Position numbers and translations under genes: made by a program. Positions 34,794-44,596 of a DNA stretch of 64,000 nucleotides are shown here, piece after piece. Within the stretch, counting starts at the first letter, position 1; each line of letters starts with the position of its first letter. Origin of the DNA: Actinomadura rupiterrae (GTDB taxonomy: Bacteria; Actinomycetota; Actinomycetes; Streptosporangiales; Streptosporangiaceae); the NCBI RefSeq assembly GCF_024172125.1, contig NZ_JAMZEA010000017.1:1-64000 (forward strand), written 5' to 3'. The notes below the pieces were generated by a model that did not search any database, was not told the origin of the DNA, and saw only the letters and a program-made list of their open reading frames with translations.

Positions 34794-35360
34794 TCAGGTG
34801 TCGGCGAGGGCGTCCCACTCGCGGCGCAGCATCGCGTACACCAGCTCGCTCGCCCACTCGCCCTTGACGAACTCGTTCTCCAGCAGCAGGGCCTCGCGGC
34901 GCATCCCGAGCCGTTCCAGCACGCGCGCGGACGCGTCGTTGCGCGCGTCGAGCCGCGCCGCCACCCGGTGCAGGCCCGCGTCCTCGAACGCCATCCGCAG
35001 CACCGCCCGCGCCGCCTCGGTCGCGAACCCCTTGCCGTGGTAGGCCGGGTTGAGGATGTAGCCGATCTCGGCGTTGCGGTCCCGGCGGCTGCCCCACTGC
35101 AGGTTGACCTCGCCGATCACCTCGCCGCGCTCGCGCCACTCCACCGCCAGCGCCAGCCAGTCGCCCTCCCGGTCCCAGCAGGTCGCGGCCTGCTTCTCCC
35201 GCAGGAACGACCGCGCCTCCTCCAGCGACCGCGGCTCCCAGTACAGGAACCGGGCCACCTCCGGAAGCGACTGGTAGGCGTACAGCGCGCCGAGGTCCTC
35301 GTCGCGGAACGGCCGCAGATCCAGACGTTCCGTCCTAATCGGGAATACCGGCTTGAACAT
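34794..35360 (-). CDS. GNAT family N-acetyltransferase (RimJ/RimL type)
   Basis: A 188-aa acetyltransferase. Motifs: RTERLDLRPFRDEDLGALYAYQ (N-terminal strand-helix), VIGEVNLQWG, AEIGYILNPAYHGKGFATEAARAVL (acetyl-CoA loop with Q/RxxGxG-like HGKGFA), and HRVAARLDARNDASARVLERLGMRRE. It transfers acetyl from acetyl-CoA to a protein N-terminus or a small amine; target unknown. TAGGAT 6 nt before ATG 35360 indicates leaderless expression. Confidence 0.9.
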   Translation of the reverse strand: MFKPVFPIRTERLDLRPFRDEDLGALYAYQSLPEVARFLYWEPRSLEEARSFLREKQAATCWDREGDWLALAVEWRERGEVIGEVNLQWGSRRDRNAEIGYILNPAYHGKGFATEAARAVLRMAFEDAGLHRVAARLDARNDASARVLERLGMRREALLLENEFVKGEWASELVYAMLRREWDALADT

Positions 35361-35482
35361 TCGCCGATCCTACGGTCGCGGCACCGCCCGCGCGACAGGG
35401 AAATCCCGACCATGATCCCTACCGCGCGGCGCTCCCGCCAGCGCCGCCGACACCCTGGCCAGGACGCGCGCCGGGACGTCGG

Positions 35483-36241
35483 TCAGCCGCGTCCCACGAA
35501 CGAGGGCATCGTCGTCGCCAGCACCGACATGAACTGCACGTTGGCCTCGGCCGGCAGGTCCGCCATGAACAGCACCGCCTCCACCGCGTTCCGCACGTCC
35601 ATCACCGGCTCGGACCGCACCGACCCGTCCGCCTGCAGCACACCGCCGGTGAACGTGGTGGTCATGTCGGTCGCCGCGTTCCCGATGTCGATCTGCCCGC
35701 ACGCGATGCCGAACGCGCGGCCCTCCAGCGACAGCGACTTGGTCAGGCCCGTCACCGCGTGCTTGCTCGCGGTGTAGGCCACCGACAGCGGACGAGGCGT
35801 GTGCGCCGACACCGACCCGTTGTTGATGATCCGCCCGCCCTGCGGATCCTGGTCGCGCATCATCCGGAACGCCGCCTGCGCGCACAGGAACGCGCCCGTC
35901 ACGTTGGTGTCCAGGACCGTCCGCCACGCCTCGAACGGCACGTCGGCGATCCCGGCGGGCGCGCCGAACACCCCGGCGTTGTTGAACAGCAGGTCCAGCC
36001 GTCCCCAGCGGTCCGCGACCGCGCCGAACAGCGCGTCCACCGACTCCGGATCGGTCACGTCCGCCCGCGCCACCAGCGCGTCGCCGCCCGCGTCGCGGGC
36101 CGTCCGCTCCAGCGTGTCCGGATGCCGCCCGGCCAGGACGACCCGGTCGCCGCGCGCCAGCAGCGCCGATGCGACCGCCGCGCCGATCCCCGAACCCGCG
36201 CCGGTCACCAGCGCCACCCGGCCGTCCGCCGCGTCCGTCAT
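35483..36241 (-). CDS. SDR family oxidoreductase
   Basis: A 252-aa classical SDR: TGAGSGIGAAVA, VLAGRHPDTLER, LFNNAGVFG, NNGSVSAHTPRPLS (Ser), YTASK (Tyr, Lys) and FGIACGQIDIGNAATDM. AGRHP at the end of strand 2 (Arg) suggests NADP(H). The C-terminus lacks the usual VDGG and instead reads NVQFMSVLATTMPSF, a recognisable SDR subgroup. GAGGGGACGGG precedes ATG 36241. It stands alone. Confidence 0.88.
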   Translation of the reverse strand: MTDAADGRVALVTGAGSGIGAAVASALLARGDRVVLAGRHPDTLERTARDAGGDALVARADVTDPESVDALFGAVADRWGRLDLLFNNAGVFGAPAGIADVPFEAWRTVLDTNVTGAFLCAQAAFRMMRDQDPQGGRIINNGSVSAHTPRPLSVAYTASKHAVTGLTKSLSLEGRAFGIACGQIDIGNAATDMTTTFTGGVLQADGSVRSEPVMDVRNAVEAVLFMADLPAEANVQFMSVLATTMPSFVGRG

Positions 36242-36349
36242 GATCCCGTCCCCTCTCCCCGGGGAAACCCTCTCATCCGGACGATCACGTCCCGGCAGCC
36301 CGGGGTCATGAACGCGTAAGCACCCGCACGCCGGGCGGGCGGCGACCGG

Positions 36350-37457
36350 TCAGCCGGTGGCGATCCAGTCGACGCGGTGCGCCTCGGTCGGGTCCGGGGT
36401 CTCCCACCGCCGGACGAGCCGGTCGATCACCGTGTCCGGCACCGGCGCCGGACGCGCCCGGTTCCGCGACCGCAGCACCTCCGGCGCGGCCTCCAGCGCC
36501 GCGACCTCCACCCGCGCCCGGTAGTCGGCGGCCAGCCCGATCGCCTGCCCGCGCAGCTGCCGCGACACGTTCGTGGCGTTCCACACGAACGACTCGCCCG
36601 CCCGCAGGTGCACCCGCGCCCGCTCCATCGCGGCCGCCGCCACCGGACGCTGGTCACCCGACGGCGCCACGCCCATCTCGGCGCGCAGCGCGTCCAAACT
36701 CACCACCGGCAGCCCCGGACGGTGCGCGGCGATCCAGTGGTCCTTCCCCACACCCGGCAGCCCCGACAGCACCGTCACCGTGCAGCGCGTGTCGTCGTAG
36801 GCCGCCCAGTCCGGGTCCCGGTCCGGACGGCGGAAGAACCAGAACCGCGCATGGTCGGACGGGAACGCGCGCGGCGCGTCCAGGCACCGCTGCTCCGCGC
36901 AGTATTCGCGGTACAGCGCGATGTTCTCCAGCACCTCCTCGGTGTCGCCGCAGATCCGGCCGAGGATGTCGGCGGTCGCCAGCAGCACCAGGTCGTCGTT
37001 GCGCGCCAGCAGGCTCACCCGGAACGCGATCTGCCGCAGGTCCGGACGCTCCAGCGCCCAGAACGGCACCTGGTGGTGCCGCACCAGCGCCGCCACGTGC
37101 TCCCGCCACGCCACCGGCGCGCCCAGCTCCCACAGGATCCGGCGCACCATCAGGTCCCCGCGCCGCGAGTGCCCGTGCGCCGTGACCGACCCGTCGTCCT
37201 CGTGCCGCGTGCAGTCCGGCTTGGCGATGTCGTGCATCAGCACCGCCGCGAACAGCCGCGCCCGCTCGTCCGCCGGACGCGCCCGCCACTCGGCCGAGGC
37301 CGTCAGCGCCTCGCACGCCATCCGCGTGTGCGTGGCGACGTCGCCCTCGGCGTGGTGCACCGCGTCCTGCGGGACACCGGTCAGCCGCCGCACCCACCCG
37401 AACGCCTCGCTGATCGCGTCCCACGGCACCGTCCAGTCCGGCGGCGCCGGGCACAGC

Positions 37458-37474
<17 letters not shown>
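36350..37474 (-). CDS. HD domain-polynucleotide kinase fusion (HD-Pnk-like RNA end-healing enzyme)
   Basis: A 374-aa two-domain protein. The N-terminal half is an HD phosphohydrolase (His40/41, His81-Asp82 in LMHDIAKPD, HGHSRRG, LVRHHQVPF). The C-terminal half is a P-loop kinase: Walker A VLSGLPGVGKDHWI (Lys244), VVSLDALRAEMG with the phosphate-acceptor Asp, VWNATNVSRQLRGQ, and an Arg-rich lid. In characterised HD-Pnk proteins (Runella slithyformis) the HD domain removes 2',3'-phosphates and the kinase phosphorylates 5'-OH ends, preparing broken RNA or DNA for ligation. The gene overlaps the RNA ligase gene by 17 bp, so both enzymes are made together. Length fits the family. Confidence 0.85.
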
Positions 37475-38246
<772 letters not shown>

Positions 38247-38343
38247 GCCCACGGTTGTACCGGCGCGCCGCAGCCGCGGCCAACCCGTTTTCCCGCCGCT
38301 CAGAGGCCGCTCGGGGGCCGCTCGGGGGCGGATCAGAGACGGA

Positions 38344-39738
38344 TCAGAGGCGGATCAGGGACGTGCCCGCCAGCGCCGCCAGCCATAGCGCCGCGCTGAC
38401 CCACGCAAGGATGTGCAGCCCGCTCGCGAAGGCCGCGCCGTCCAGCGGCGACCCCGCGACCGACCCGAAGATGGCCGCGCCGAGCGCCGTCCCGACCTGC
38501 CGGGCGGTGTTGTTGAACCCGCCCGCCAGGCCCGCAAGCGCGGGCGGCGCGGTGCGCATCGCCGCCGACACCGCCGACGCCGTGATCAGCCCGTCCCCGA
38601 TCCCGATCAGGACCAGCGTCGGCAGCAGCACCGCGTATGGGGAGTGCGGGCCGGTGAACAGCAGCGCCGGCGTCCCGCACAGCGCGATCACGATCCCTGT
38701 CCGCACCGGCAGGCGCGGCCCGAACCGCGCGTTCAGCGCGCCGCTCAGCGGCGCCAGCAGCACCAGCGGCACCGCCATCGGCAGCAGCAGCGCCCCGGCC
38801 GCCAGCGCCGAGCGGCCCTGCACCTGCTGCAGCCACAGCGTCACCACGAACAGCGTCCCGTTGGTGACCAGGTTCATCACCAGCGACGCGCCGTTCGCGC
38901 CGAGGAACGCCGGAGCCCGTACCAGCCCGGACGGGAACAGCGGATCGGCCGCCCGCCGCTCCACCAGCACCAGCGCCACCGCCCCGGCCGCCGCTGCGAC
39001 CGCCGCCGCCAGCGCCCCGGACCGGTCGCCGTGCCCGAGCTCGATCACCGCCCACACCAGCGCGCCGAGCGTGACCGGCGCGAGCACCAGGCCCGCCGCG
39101 TCCAGGCGCCGGTGCTGCCGCCCACCCGCCGGGTCCCGGGGGACCAGCAGCAGGACGCCCGCGACCGCCGCCACCACGATCGGCACGTTCAGCAGGAAGA
39201 TCCACCGCCAGCCGGGGCCGTCCACCAGCACGCCGCCCAGCAGCGGACCGGCCGGCAGCGCCGTGGACGACACCGCCGCCCACGCCCCCATCGCCCGCGC
39301 CTGCTCGCCTGGATCGGGGAACATCCGGGTCACCGCCGCCAGGCTCCCCGGCAGCAGCATCGCCGCGCCCGCGCCCTGCACCGCCCGCGCCGCGACCAGC
39401 GACACCGGCCCGGCCGCCAGCCCGCACGCCAGCGACGCCGCACCGAACAGCAGCAGGCCCGCCACCAGCATCCGCCGGTGCCCCAGCCGGTCGCCGAGCG
39501 CGCCGCCGCCCAGCAGCAGCCCGGCGATCGCGACCGCGTAGCCGTCGACCACCCCCTGCATCCCGGCCACGCCCGTGCCGAGCGCGCGGCCGATGCCGGG
39601 CAGCGTGACGTTGACGATCGTGACGTCCAGCAGCACCAGGAACATCCCGGCGCACACCACCGCCAGCGCCGCGCCCCGCCGCGCCCTTCCGCCGTCGATC
39701 TCCCTGGTCTCCGTCCGGATCTCTGTTGGGGAACCCAT
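38344..39738 (-). CDS. MFS drug exporter (DHA2/EmrB-QacA type, 14 spans)
   Basis: A 464-aa membrane protein: LAVVCAGMFLVLLDVTIVNVTLPGIG (span 1 with the DHA2 motif D1), GGALGDRLGHRRM (motif A), ARAVQGAGAAMLLPGSLA (motif B) and PAGPLLGGVLV (motif C of antiporters). It exports drugs or metabolites using the proton gradient. It lies 106 bp downstream of the terpene synthase-P450 gene on the same strand, so export or self-resistance for that product is plausible. ATG 39738 has no clear RBS; a longer open frame continues upstream without similarity. Three 11-12 bp GGATCAGAG repeats surround the stop codon. Confidence 0.85.
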   Translation of the reverse strand: MGSPTEIRTETREIDGGRARRGAALAVVCAGMFLVLLDVTIVNVTLPGIGRALGTGVAGMQGVVDGYAVAIAGLLLGGGALGDRLGHRRMLVAGLLLFGAASLACGLAAGPVSLVAARAVQGAGAAMLLPGSLAAVTRMFPDPGEQARAMGAWAAVSSTALPAGPLLGGVLVDGPGWRWIFLLNVPIVVAAVAGVLLLVPRDPAGGRQHRRLDAAGLVLAPVTLGALVWAVIELGHGDRSGALAAAVAAAAGAVALVLVERRAADPLFPSGLVRAPAFLGANGASLVMNLVTNGTLFVVTLWLQQVQGRSALAAGALLLPMAVPLVLLAPLSGALNARFGPRLPVRTGIVIALCGTPALLFTGPHSPYAVLLPTLVLIGIGDGLITASAVSAAMRTAPPALAGLAGGFNNTARQVGTALGAAIFGSVAGSPLDGAAFASGLHILAWVSAALWLAALAGTSLIRL

Positions 39739-39844
39739 TGGCCCAGCGTCGCCGACGGACGTTTCGCCGGGCCTCGAAGCGTCCCTGCCGCCTGGCCCGG
39801 CGCCCGGTGACTCGATGCGTCCCGCCGCCGGGGTCGGCGGCTGG

Positions 39845-42145
39845 TCAGCGGAAGGTGACCAGCAGCTCCTCCGGCGCGCGGGTGAGGAGGCCGCCGTACT
39901 GCGGGCGGAAGCCGTCGGCCCAGCGCAGCCGGGGGAGCGCCGCAAGCAGGGTCCGGACGCCGATCTCGGCCTCGGCCCGCGCCAGCTGCGACCCCAGGCA
40001 GAAATGCCGGCCCGCACCGAACGACAGGTGCCCGGCCGCCGCGGTGAACTGCCGGTCCGGCTCATCGGCCAGCCGGGACGGATCGAACCGGTCCGGATCT
40101 GCGAACTGCTCCGGGTCCCGGCCTGCCGCTCCGACCAGGCACGCGACCGTCGCGCCGCCCGGCACCCGTCCGGACGGCAGGTCCACCGCCTCCTCGGTCT
40201 GCCGCAGCACCACCTGCACCGGCGGATCGCGCCGCAGCGTCTCCACCCACGCCGCCGCCAGCCCGTCCGGGGCGGCGCGCAGCCCGGCCAGCGCGTCCGG
40301 ATGGTCCAGCAGGTTCGCCAGCAGCGACCGCATCCCCTTGTCGGTCGTCTCCCCGCCCGCGCCCAGCAGCATCCCGCAGAAGCCCATGACCATCTCGTCC
40401 GGCAGCGGCTCGCCCTCCACCTCGGCCGTGCAGAGCACCGACAGCAGGTCGCGGCCGGGCGCGATCCGCCGCCGCGCGACGTACGGGGCGAGGTAGGCGT
40501 ACAGCTCGTCCCGGGACGACAGGCCGCGCTCCAGCAGCGCCGGGTCCTGCCGGTAGTTGCTCAGGTAGGAGAACCCCGCCTGGTACCAGTCCTGGAACAG
40601 CGGCGCGTCCCCGACCGGCAGCCCGAGCGCCGTCACCACCACCGCGATCGGCAGGCGGTGGCAGAACCCGTCCACCAGATCGACCACCCCGTCACCGCGC
40701 CGCGCCTTGGACGCCAGATCGGCGACCAGGTCGGCGGCGGTGCGTTCGATCGCCGCGCGTAGCCAGGTCAGCGCCCGGCCCCGGAACGCCGGTGTCAGGA
40801 ACGAGCGGTGCGCGGCGTGCTCGCGGCCGTCCATCTGCAGGACGGTGCGGCCGAACATCGGCGCGAGCTGCCAGCCGTAGTTGTGCGAGTTGAAGCGCGG
40901 ATCGGACAGCGCCGCCCGGACGTCGGTGTACCGGCTGACCAGCCAGGCGTCCATCGGCTCGTCCCGGACGACCGGGAACTCCTCGCGCAGCCGCCGGTAC
41001 AGCGGGTACGGGTCGCGTTCGAACTCCGGCCACAGCAGGCTCGGCGGCGTCAGCGCGGGATCGACCTCCTCCGACCCGCGCCCGGTACAGCCGCCGCCCG
41101 CACCGGACGGCCCGCCCGACCCGCCCGCCACCGAACCGGACGCGGCGACCGCCGCGGCCGCGCGCGGACGGTACCGGGGAACCGACCGGTGCCAGTCCAG
41201 CGACGCTCGCATCGCCCGCCGCAGCCGGTCGGCGAGCCGTCCGGCGTCCCGCGCGCCGCGCGGCAGGCCGCGGCGCAGGATCTGGAAGTCGGCCGCGCGC
41301 GCCGAGATCAGGGTCCGGGCCGCGTCCACCGCCTCTTGGAGCGTTCCAACATGACGCTCGCGGAGCAGCAGCACTAGGTTCGCGCGCTCCCCGAACGCCA
41401 GGTCCTTCTCCACCGAGAACAGGTCGTTGGTCCAGGCGATGACGTCAGCCGCCGCCGCGCGCAGCCCCGCGGTCACCGCATCGTCCGGCGGCGCGATCCC
41501 GTCCACCGCCTCGAACAGGTCGAAGAACACGTCCGCGCCGAACAGGTCCCGGCGCAGCCCGACGTAACCCGGCAGTCGGGGCAGCCGCCCGCTCGCGCGC
41601 CGCTCCACCAGCGAGCACTGCGCGGTCAGGTGCCGCGCCAGGTGCCCGGCGAACCGCTCCTGCCATGCCGGCCCCGCCAGCGCCGACGTCCGCGGCCACA
41701 GATCCTCGGCCAGGACGACCAGCATCGGATCGTCCAGAGCCCCGGCGCCCGTCTCGCCGTTCGCCTCGCCGTTCGCCTCGGCGTTCGTCCCGGTGTTCGC
41801 ATCGGCGCGCAGCACCGCCAGCGCCGATGCCGAGAACTCCGCCAGCACGCCGCCGGCCGCCCACGGGCCGTCGTCCACCCGGTCGTCCAGCAGCAGCACC
41901 CACAGGAACCAGCCCATCAGCACCGCCGCCCGGTCCGGGTCCGCCCGCCCGGTCAGCGCGATCCCCAGGTCCAGCAGCCGGGACGTCTCCAGCCGCGCCC
42001 GGCCCCGAGGCCCCACCAGCCCGCGCTCCTCGGCCCACCCGCACACCCCGGCCCGCAGCCGCTCGGCGTCGCCGCGCCGCACCGGGCCCGGGAAGGGCAG
42101 GGAGATCTCCGGGATCCGGAAACCGGTCACCGTGTCCGTCGCCAT
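39845..42145 (-). CDS. Terpene synthase-cytochrome P450 fusion protein
   Basis: A 766-aa bifunctional protein. The N-terminal domain (1-330) is a class I terpene synthase: Asp-rich motif D87-D88-R-V-D91-D92, NSE triad N240-D-L-F-S244-V-E-K247-D248, and the C-terminal R324-Y325 pair. A 40-residue Gly/Ser/Ala linker follows. The C-terminal domain (about 368-766) is a complete cytochrome P450: I-helix AGGETTDKG, K-helix ETLRR (ExxR), and heme loop FGAGRHFCLG with Cys716. The simplest reading is cyclisation of a prenyl diphosphate followed by oxidation of the terpene by the same polypeptide. Redox partners are not encoded nearby. An MFS exporter gene follows. A long GC frame upstream of 42145 is not coding. 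Confidence 0.93.
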   Translation of the reverse strand: MATDTVTGFRIPEISLPFPGPVRRGDAERLRAGVCGWAEERGLVGPRGRARLETSRLLDLGIALTGRADPDRAAVLMGWFLWVLLLDDRVDDGPWAAGGVLAEFSASALAVLRADANTGTNAEANGEANGETGAGALDDPMLVVLAEDLWPRTSALAGPAWQERFAGHLARHLTAQCSLVERRASGRLPRLPGYVGLRRDLFGADVFFDLFEAVDGIAPPDDAVTAGLRAAAADVIAWTNDLFSVEKDLAFGERANLVLLLRERHVGTLQEAVDAARTLISARAADFQILRRGLPRGARDAGRLADRLRRAMRASLDWHRSVPRYRPRAAAAVAASGSVAGGSGGPSGAGGGCTGRGSEEVDPALTPPSLLWPEFERDPYPLYRRLREEFPVVRDEPMDAWLVSRYTDVRAALSDPRFNSHNYGWQLAPMFGRTVLQMDGREHAAHRSFLTPAFRGRALTWLRAAIERTAADLVADLASKARRGDGVVDLVDGFCHRLPIAVVVTALGLPVGDAPLFQDWYQAGFSYLSNYRQDPALLERGLSSRDELYAYLAPYVARRRIAPGRDLLSVLCTAEVEGEPLPDEMVMGFCGMLLGAGGETTDKGMRSLLANLLDHPDALAGLRAAPDGLAAAWVETLRRDPPVQVVLRQTEEAVDLPSGRVPGGATVACLVGAAGRDPEQFADPDRFDPSRLADEPDRQFTAAAGHLSFGAGRHFCLGSQLARAEAEIGVRTLLAALPRLRWADGFRPQYGGLLTRAPEELLVTFR

Positions 42146-42524
42146 CCGCGCCCCCGTACCTAGCCGTCTCGGTCGTGCCCGCGCCGCGGCCCGCGCCCGG
42201 CGGCCCGCGCGACGCGGTGCCCCTGGCGGGCCGTGCTGCGGCGCGGAGTCCCGGCGTCATCGGTACGCCGGGCCCGCACGCATCGTGACGGGATCCTGCC
42301 GAACGTCCGTTGCCGGGACATGCGGGTTGACCGGGATTTGCCGTCCTGATTCCGGCCCCGTCACCATCCCCGGCTCCCCGCATACGGTCTGTCCATAACT
42401 GCGCACCTCTGGAGACCGAAACGGGGAGGGGGTGATCGGCCGGTGCCTGCCGCCGAACGGTCGGCGGCGCGGGCCGCCCGGCGGCGGCGTCGGCGGCGGT
42501 CCGGGCGCCATGCGGTAGAGTCGC
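42146..42524. other. Divergent intergenic region, no gene seen
   Basis: The region between the terpene synthase-P450 gene and the riboswitch. TAGGTA (minus strand, about 42159-42164) could be the -10 for the terpene synthase gene. Nothing else is convincing; the promoter of the antiporter transcript must lie in the right half. Confidence 0.4.
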
Positions 42525-42669
42525 AGGCGCGAAGGGGAGTAGCCCTGCGAACCGGTCGTCGACACACTGGAGCCCCGCTCCCGGTGGCCGGGTCCGCCTA
42601 GGCGGACGGGCGAGACCTTCGATCCCTTTGTCGATGACCAGACGCGTCACCGGCCGGGATCGAGGTCTC
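42525..42669 (+). ncRNA. yybP-ykoY (manganese) riboswitch with expression platform
   Basis: The 5' part reads CGAAGGGGAGTAGCC (42530-42544) and the 3' part GCGAGACCTTCG (42610-42621), the two invariant blocks of this family; CGAAGG/CCTTCG form stem P1 and GTCGTCGACACACTGG lies at the internal site. Downstream, GGGATCGAGGTCTC (42656-42669) is complementary to 42612-42626 apart from one bulged base, so it can take the 3' strand of P1 in an alternative hairpin. Known members sense Mn2+ and turn on exporters when bound. The downstream gene encodes a cation antiporter, in keeping with this. Confidence 0.87.
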
Positions 42670-42736
42670 CGCGGACGCCCCGGAGCGGCCCCCCGGCCTC
42701 GAACCCCCGGCGACGCGGGAGGAGCGGGTACCGGAC

Positions 42737-43837
42737 GTGTGGCACTTCGTCCTGCTGATCGCCTGTGCTGTCGCGATCTATCTGTCGTGTGAATGGTTCG
42801 TCAACGCCGTCGAGTGGCTCGGCCGCCGGCTGAACGTCGGCCGGATGGCGGTCGGGACCATCCTCGCCGCCTTCGGCACCGCGCTGCCCGAGTCGGTCGT
42901 CACCCTGGTCGCCGTCACCACCGGCGACGGCGAGCGGGGCAAGGACATCGGCGTCGGCGCCGCCATGGGCGGCCCGCTGGCCCTTGCCACCGTCGCCTAC
43001 GCCGTCACCGGCCTCGCCCTGCTGTGGAACCGCCGCACCCGCGCCCGCGCGCAGCTCGCCGCCGCCGTCCCGGCCCCGTCCACGGGCTCGGGTTCGCGCG
43101 CGTCCGCGGCTTCGGGAACCGTTGGCGGGACGGGGGCGGGGGAGGTGCTCACCGATCCCGCCGAGGCGGCGCGGCTGGCCAAGGACCAGCGCTGGTTCCT
43201 GGCGGTGTTCGTGGTGAAGGTCGGCCTCGGCCTGGTCGCCTTCGCCTTCAAGCCCTGGCTGGGCGTGCTGTTCTTCGCCGTCTACGCGGTCTACTTCTGG
43301 CGCGAGATGAGCGGCGGCGACGACCGCGAGGGTGACGGGCCGGTCGACGACGAGCTCGACCCGCTGAAGCTGCAGCCGCGCCGGGAGGTCCCGGCCGGTT
43401 GGGCGGTCGCCGTGCAGACTCTGGCCACGCTCGCCGTGATCTTCTTCGCTTCCCAGCTGTTCGTGCACCAGCTCGACGCGATCGGCCCGATGATCGGGCT
43501 GCCCGCCGCGGTCACCGCGCTGCTGCTGTCCCCGGTCGCGACCGAGCTGCCGGAGATCATGAACGCGGTGATCTGGGTCCGGCAGGGCAAGACCAGCCTG
43601 GCGCTGGCCAACATCTCCGGCGCGATGATGATCCAGGCGACCGTCCCGTCCGGGCTCGGCCTGCTGTTCACGCCGTGGAGGTTCGACCACGCGCTGGTCT
43701 GGTCGGGCGCGATGACCATGGTCGCGATCGTCTACCTGCTCGCGACGCTGCGCGCGCACCGGCTGACACCCGCCCGCCTGGCCTGGACGGGCGTGCTGTA
43801 CCTGGTGTTCGCCGCCGGACTGGTCGTCATCCTCTGA
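42737..43837 (+). CDS. CaCA-type cation antiporter (sodium/calcium or manganese exchanger)
   Basis: A 366-aa membrane protein with about ten spans and the two inverted alpha repeats of the family: AVGTILAAFGTALPESVVTLVAVTTG and ALLLSPVATELPEIMNAVIWV with LALANISGAMMIQAT. The Glu in each repeat (LPES and LPEI) is the cation ligand. A charged loop of about 90 residues separates the halves. The family exports Ca2+ or other divalent ions in exchange for Na+ or H+. The yybP-ykoY riboswitch directly upstream suggests Mn2+ export. GTG 42737 is preceded by GGGAGGAG at a rather long distance (about 12-14 nt). Confidence 0.87.
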   Translation: MWHFVLLIACAVAIYLSCEWFVNAVEWLGRRLNVGRMAVGTILAAFGTALPESVVTLVAVTTGDGERGKDIGVGAAMGGPLALATVAYAVTGLALLWNRRTRARAQLAAAVPAPSTGSGSRASAASGTVGGTGAGEVLTDPAEAARLAKDQRWFLAVFVVKVGLGLVAFAFKPWLGVLFFAVYAVYFWREMSGGDDREGDGPVDDELDPLKLQPRREVPAGWAVAVQTLATLAVIFFASQLFVHQLDAIGPMIGLPAAVTALLLSPVATELPEIMNAVIWVRQGKTSLALANISGAMMIQATVPSGLGLLFTPWRFDHALVWSGAMTMVAIVYLLATLRAHRLTPARLAWTGVLYLVFAAGLVVIL

Positions 43838-43842
43838 CCCGG

Positions 43843-43948
43843 TGACGTCAGTGGCGTCACCGCTGACGCCACACTCGGGAGGGTTTTTACCTGGCACTTT
43901 GCGGCCAGGCGTTGCGAGTGACGTCATAAGGACGTCATTATGGCGTCA
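43843..43948. promoter_or_regulatory. Array of TGACGTCA-like boxes before the RHH regulator gene
   Basis: Three boxes lie at exact 11-bp spacing up to the start codon: TGACGTCA (43919), GGACGTCA (43930) and TGGCGTCA (43941, ending in the A of ATG 43948). Further boxes are at 43843 (TGACGTCA), 43852 (TGGCGTCA) and 43864 (TGACGCCA). The helical spacing suggests cooperative binding of a ribbon-helix-helix protein, most likely the product of the next gene. Confidence 0.65.
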
Positions 43949-44568
43949 TGGACCTCACTCCGTATGTCGAACGCCTCCGCCGCGACCTCGCGGTGGCGGC
44001 GGAGGCGGGCGGGCCCGAGGCCCGCGCCCTGGCCGAGCGGCTCACCGCCCCGCTGGACTCCACCGCCCGGCTGGTGCTGCTGGAGGCGCTCGCCGGGGCC
44101 GCGGGCGAGATCACCACCGATCTCGCCCCCGGCTCGGTCGAGGTCCGGCTGCGCGGCCGCGACCCGGACTTCGTCGTCACCCCGCCCCCGCCCGAAGAGC
44201 CGGCCGGGGACGCCGCCCCCGCGCCGTCCGCGATGCCCGCCGAGGGGCCGCCCAGCGCCATCGCCGCCGAACCGCCCGCCGAGCCCGGCGCGGACACCGG
44301 CGCGGGTGCGGAGACCGACGAGGGCGGCACCGCGCGCATCACCCTGCGCGTCCCCGAGCACCTCAAACCACGCATCGAGGCCGCCGCCGGAAACGCCGGG
44401 CTGTCGGTCAACGCCTGGCTTGTCCGCGCCGTCGCCGCCGCCTTGGAACCGCAGCGCGGCACCGACCGCGACACCCGCCGCACCACCCGCGCGGACGAGT
44501 CGCCCGCCGGCCGCCCGTCCGCGGGCAAGCCGACGTTCGGCGCGCACGTGCGCGGCTGGGTGCGCTGA
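43948..44568 (+). CDS. Ribbon-helix-helix (HicB-like) regulator
   Basis: A 206-aa protein. The N-terminal helical part (MDLTPYVERLRRDLAVAAEAGG...ARLVLLEALAGAAGEITTDLAPG) and a Pro/Ala/Glu-rich middle precede a C-terminal RHH unit: ARITLRVPEHLKPRIEAAAGNAGLSVNAWLVRAVAAAL, the standard strand-helix-helix of Arc/HicB-type DNA-binding proteins. It is the first gene of a conserved-looking actinobacterial set: RHH protein, DUF4097 protein, ABC ATPase, ABC permease. The box array overlapping its start codon suggests autorepression. No toxin gene accompanies it. Confidence 0.8.
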   Translation: MDLTPYVERLRRDLAVAAEAGGPEARALAERLTAPLDSTARLVLLEALAGAAGEITTDLAPGSVEVRLRGRDPDFVVTPPPPEEPAGDAAPAPSAMPAEGPPSAIAAEPPAEPGADTGAGAETDEGGTARITLRVPEHLKPRIEAAAGNAGLSVNAWLVRAVAAALEPQRGTDRDTRRTTRADESPAGRPSAGKPTFGAHVRGWVR

Positions 44569-44596
44569 CCAGACCATCCTCGGAGGAGGAGGAGCC

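Noticed and set aside
39739..40065. Upstream extension of the MFS gene
   Set aside because: The open frame continues to 40065 but runs through the P450 coding region in another frame and adds no transporter-like sequence.
43948..44568. HicAB-type toxin-antitoxin system
   Set aside because: The RHH domain fits an antitoxin, but no HicA-like toxin gene is adjacent; the neighbours are DUF4097 and ABC genes.
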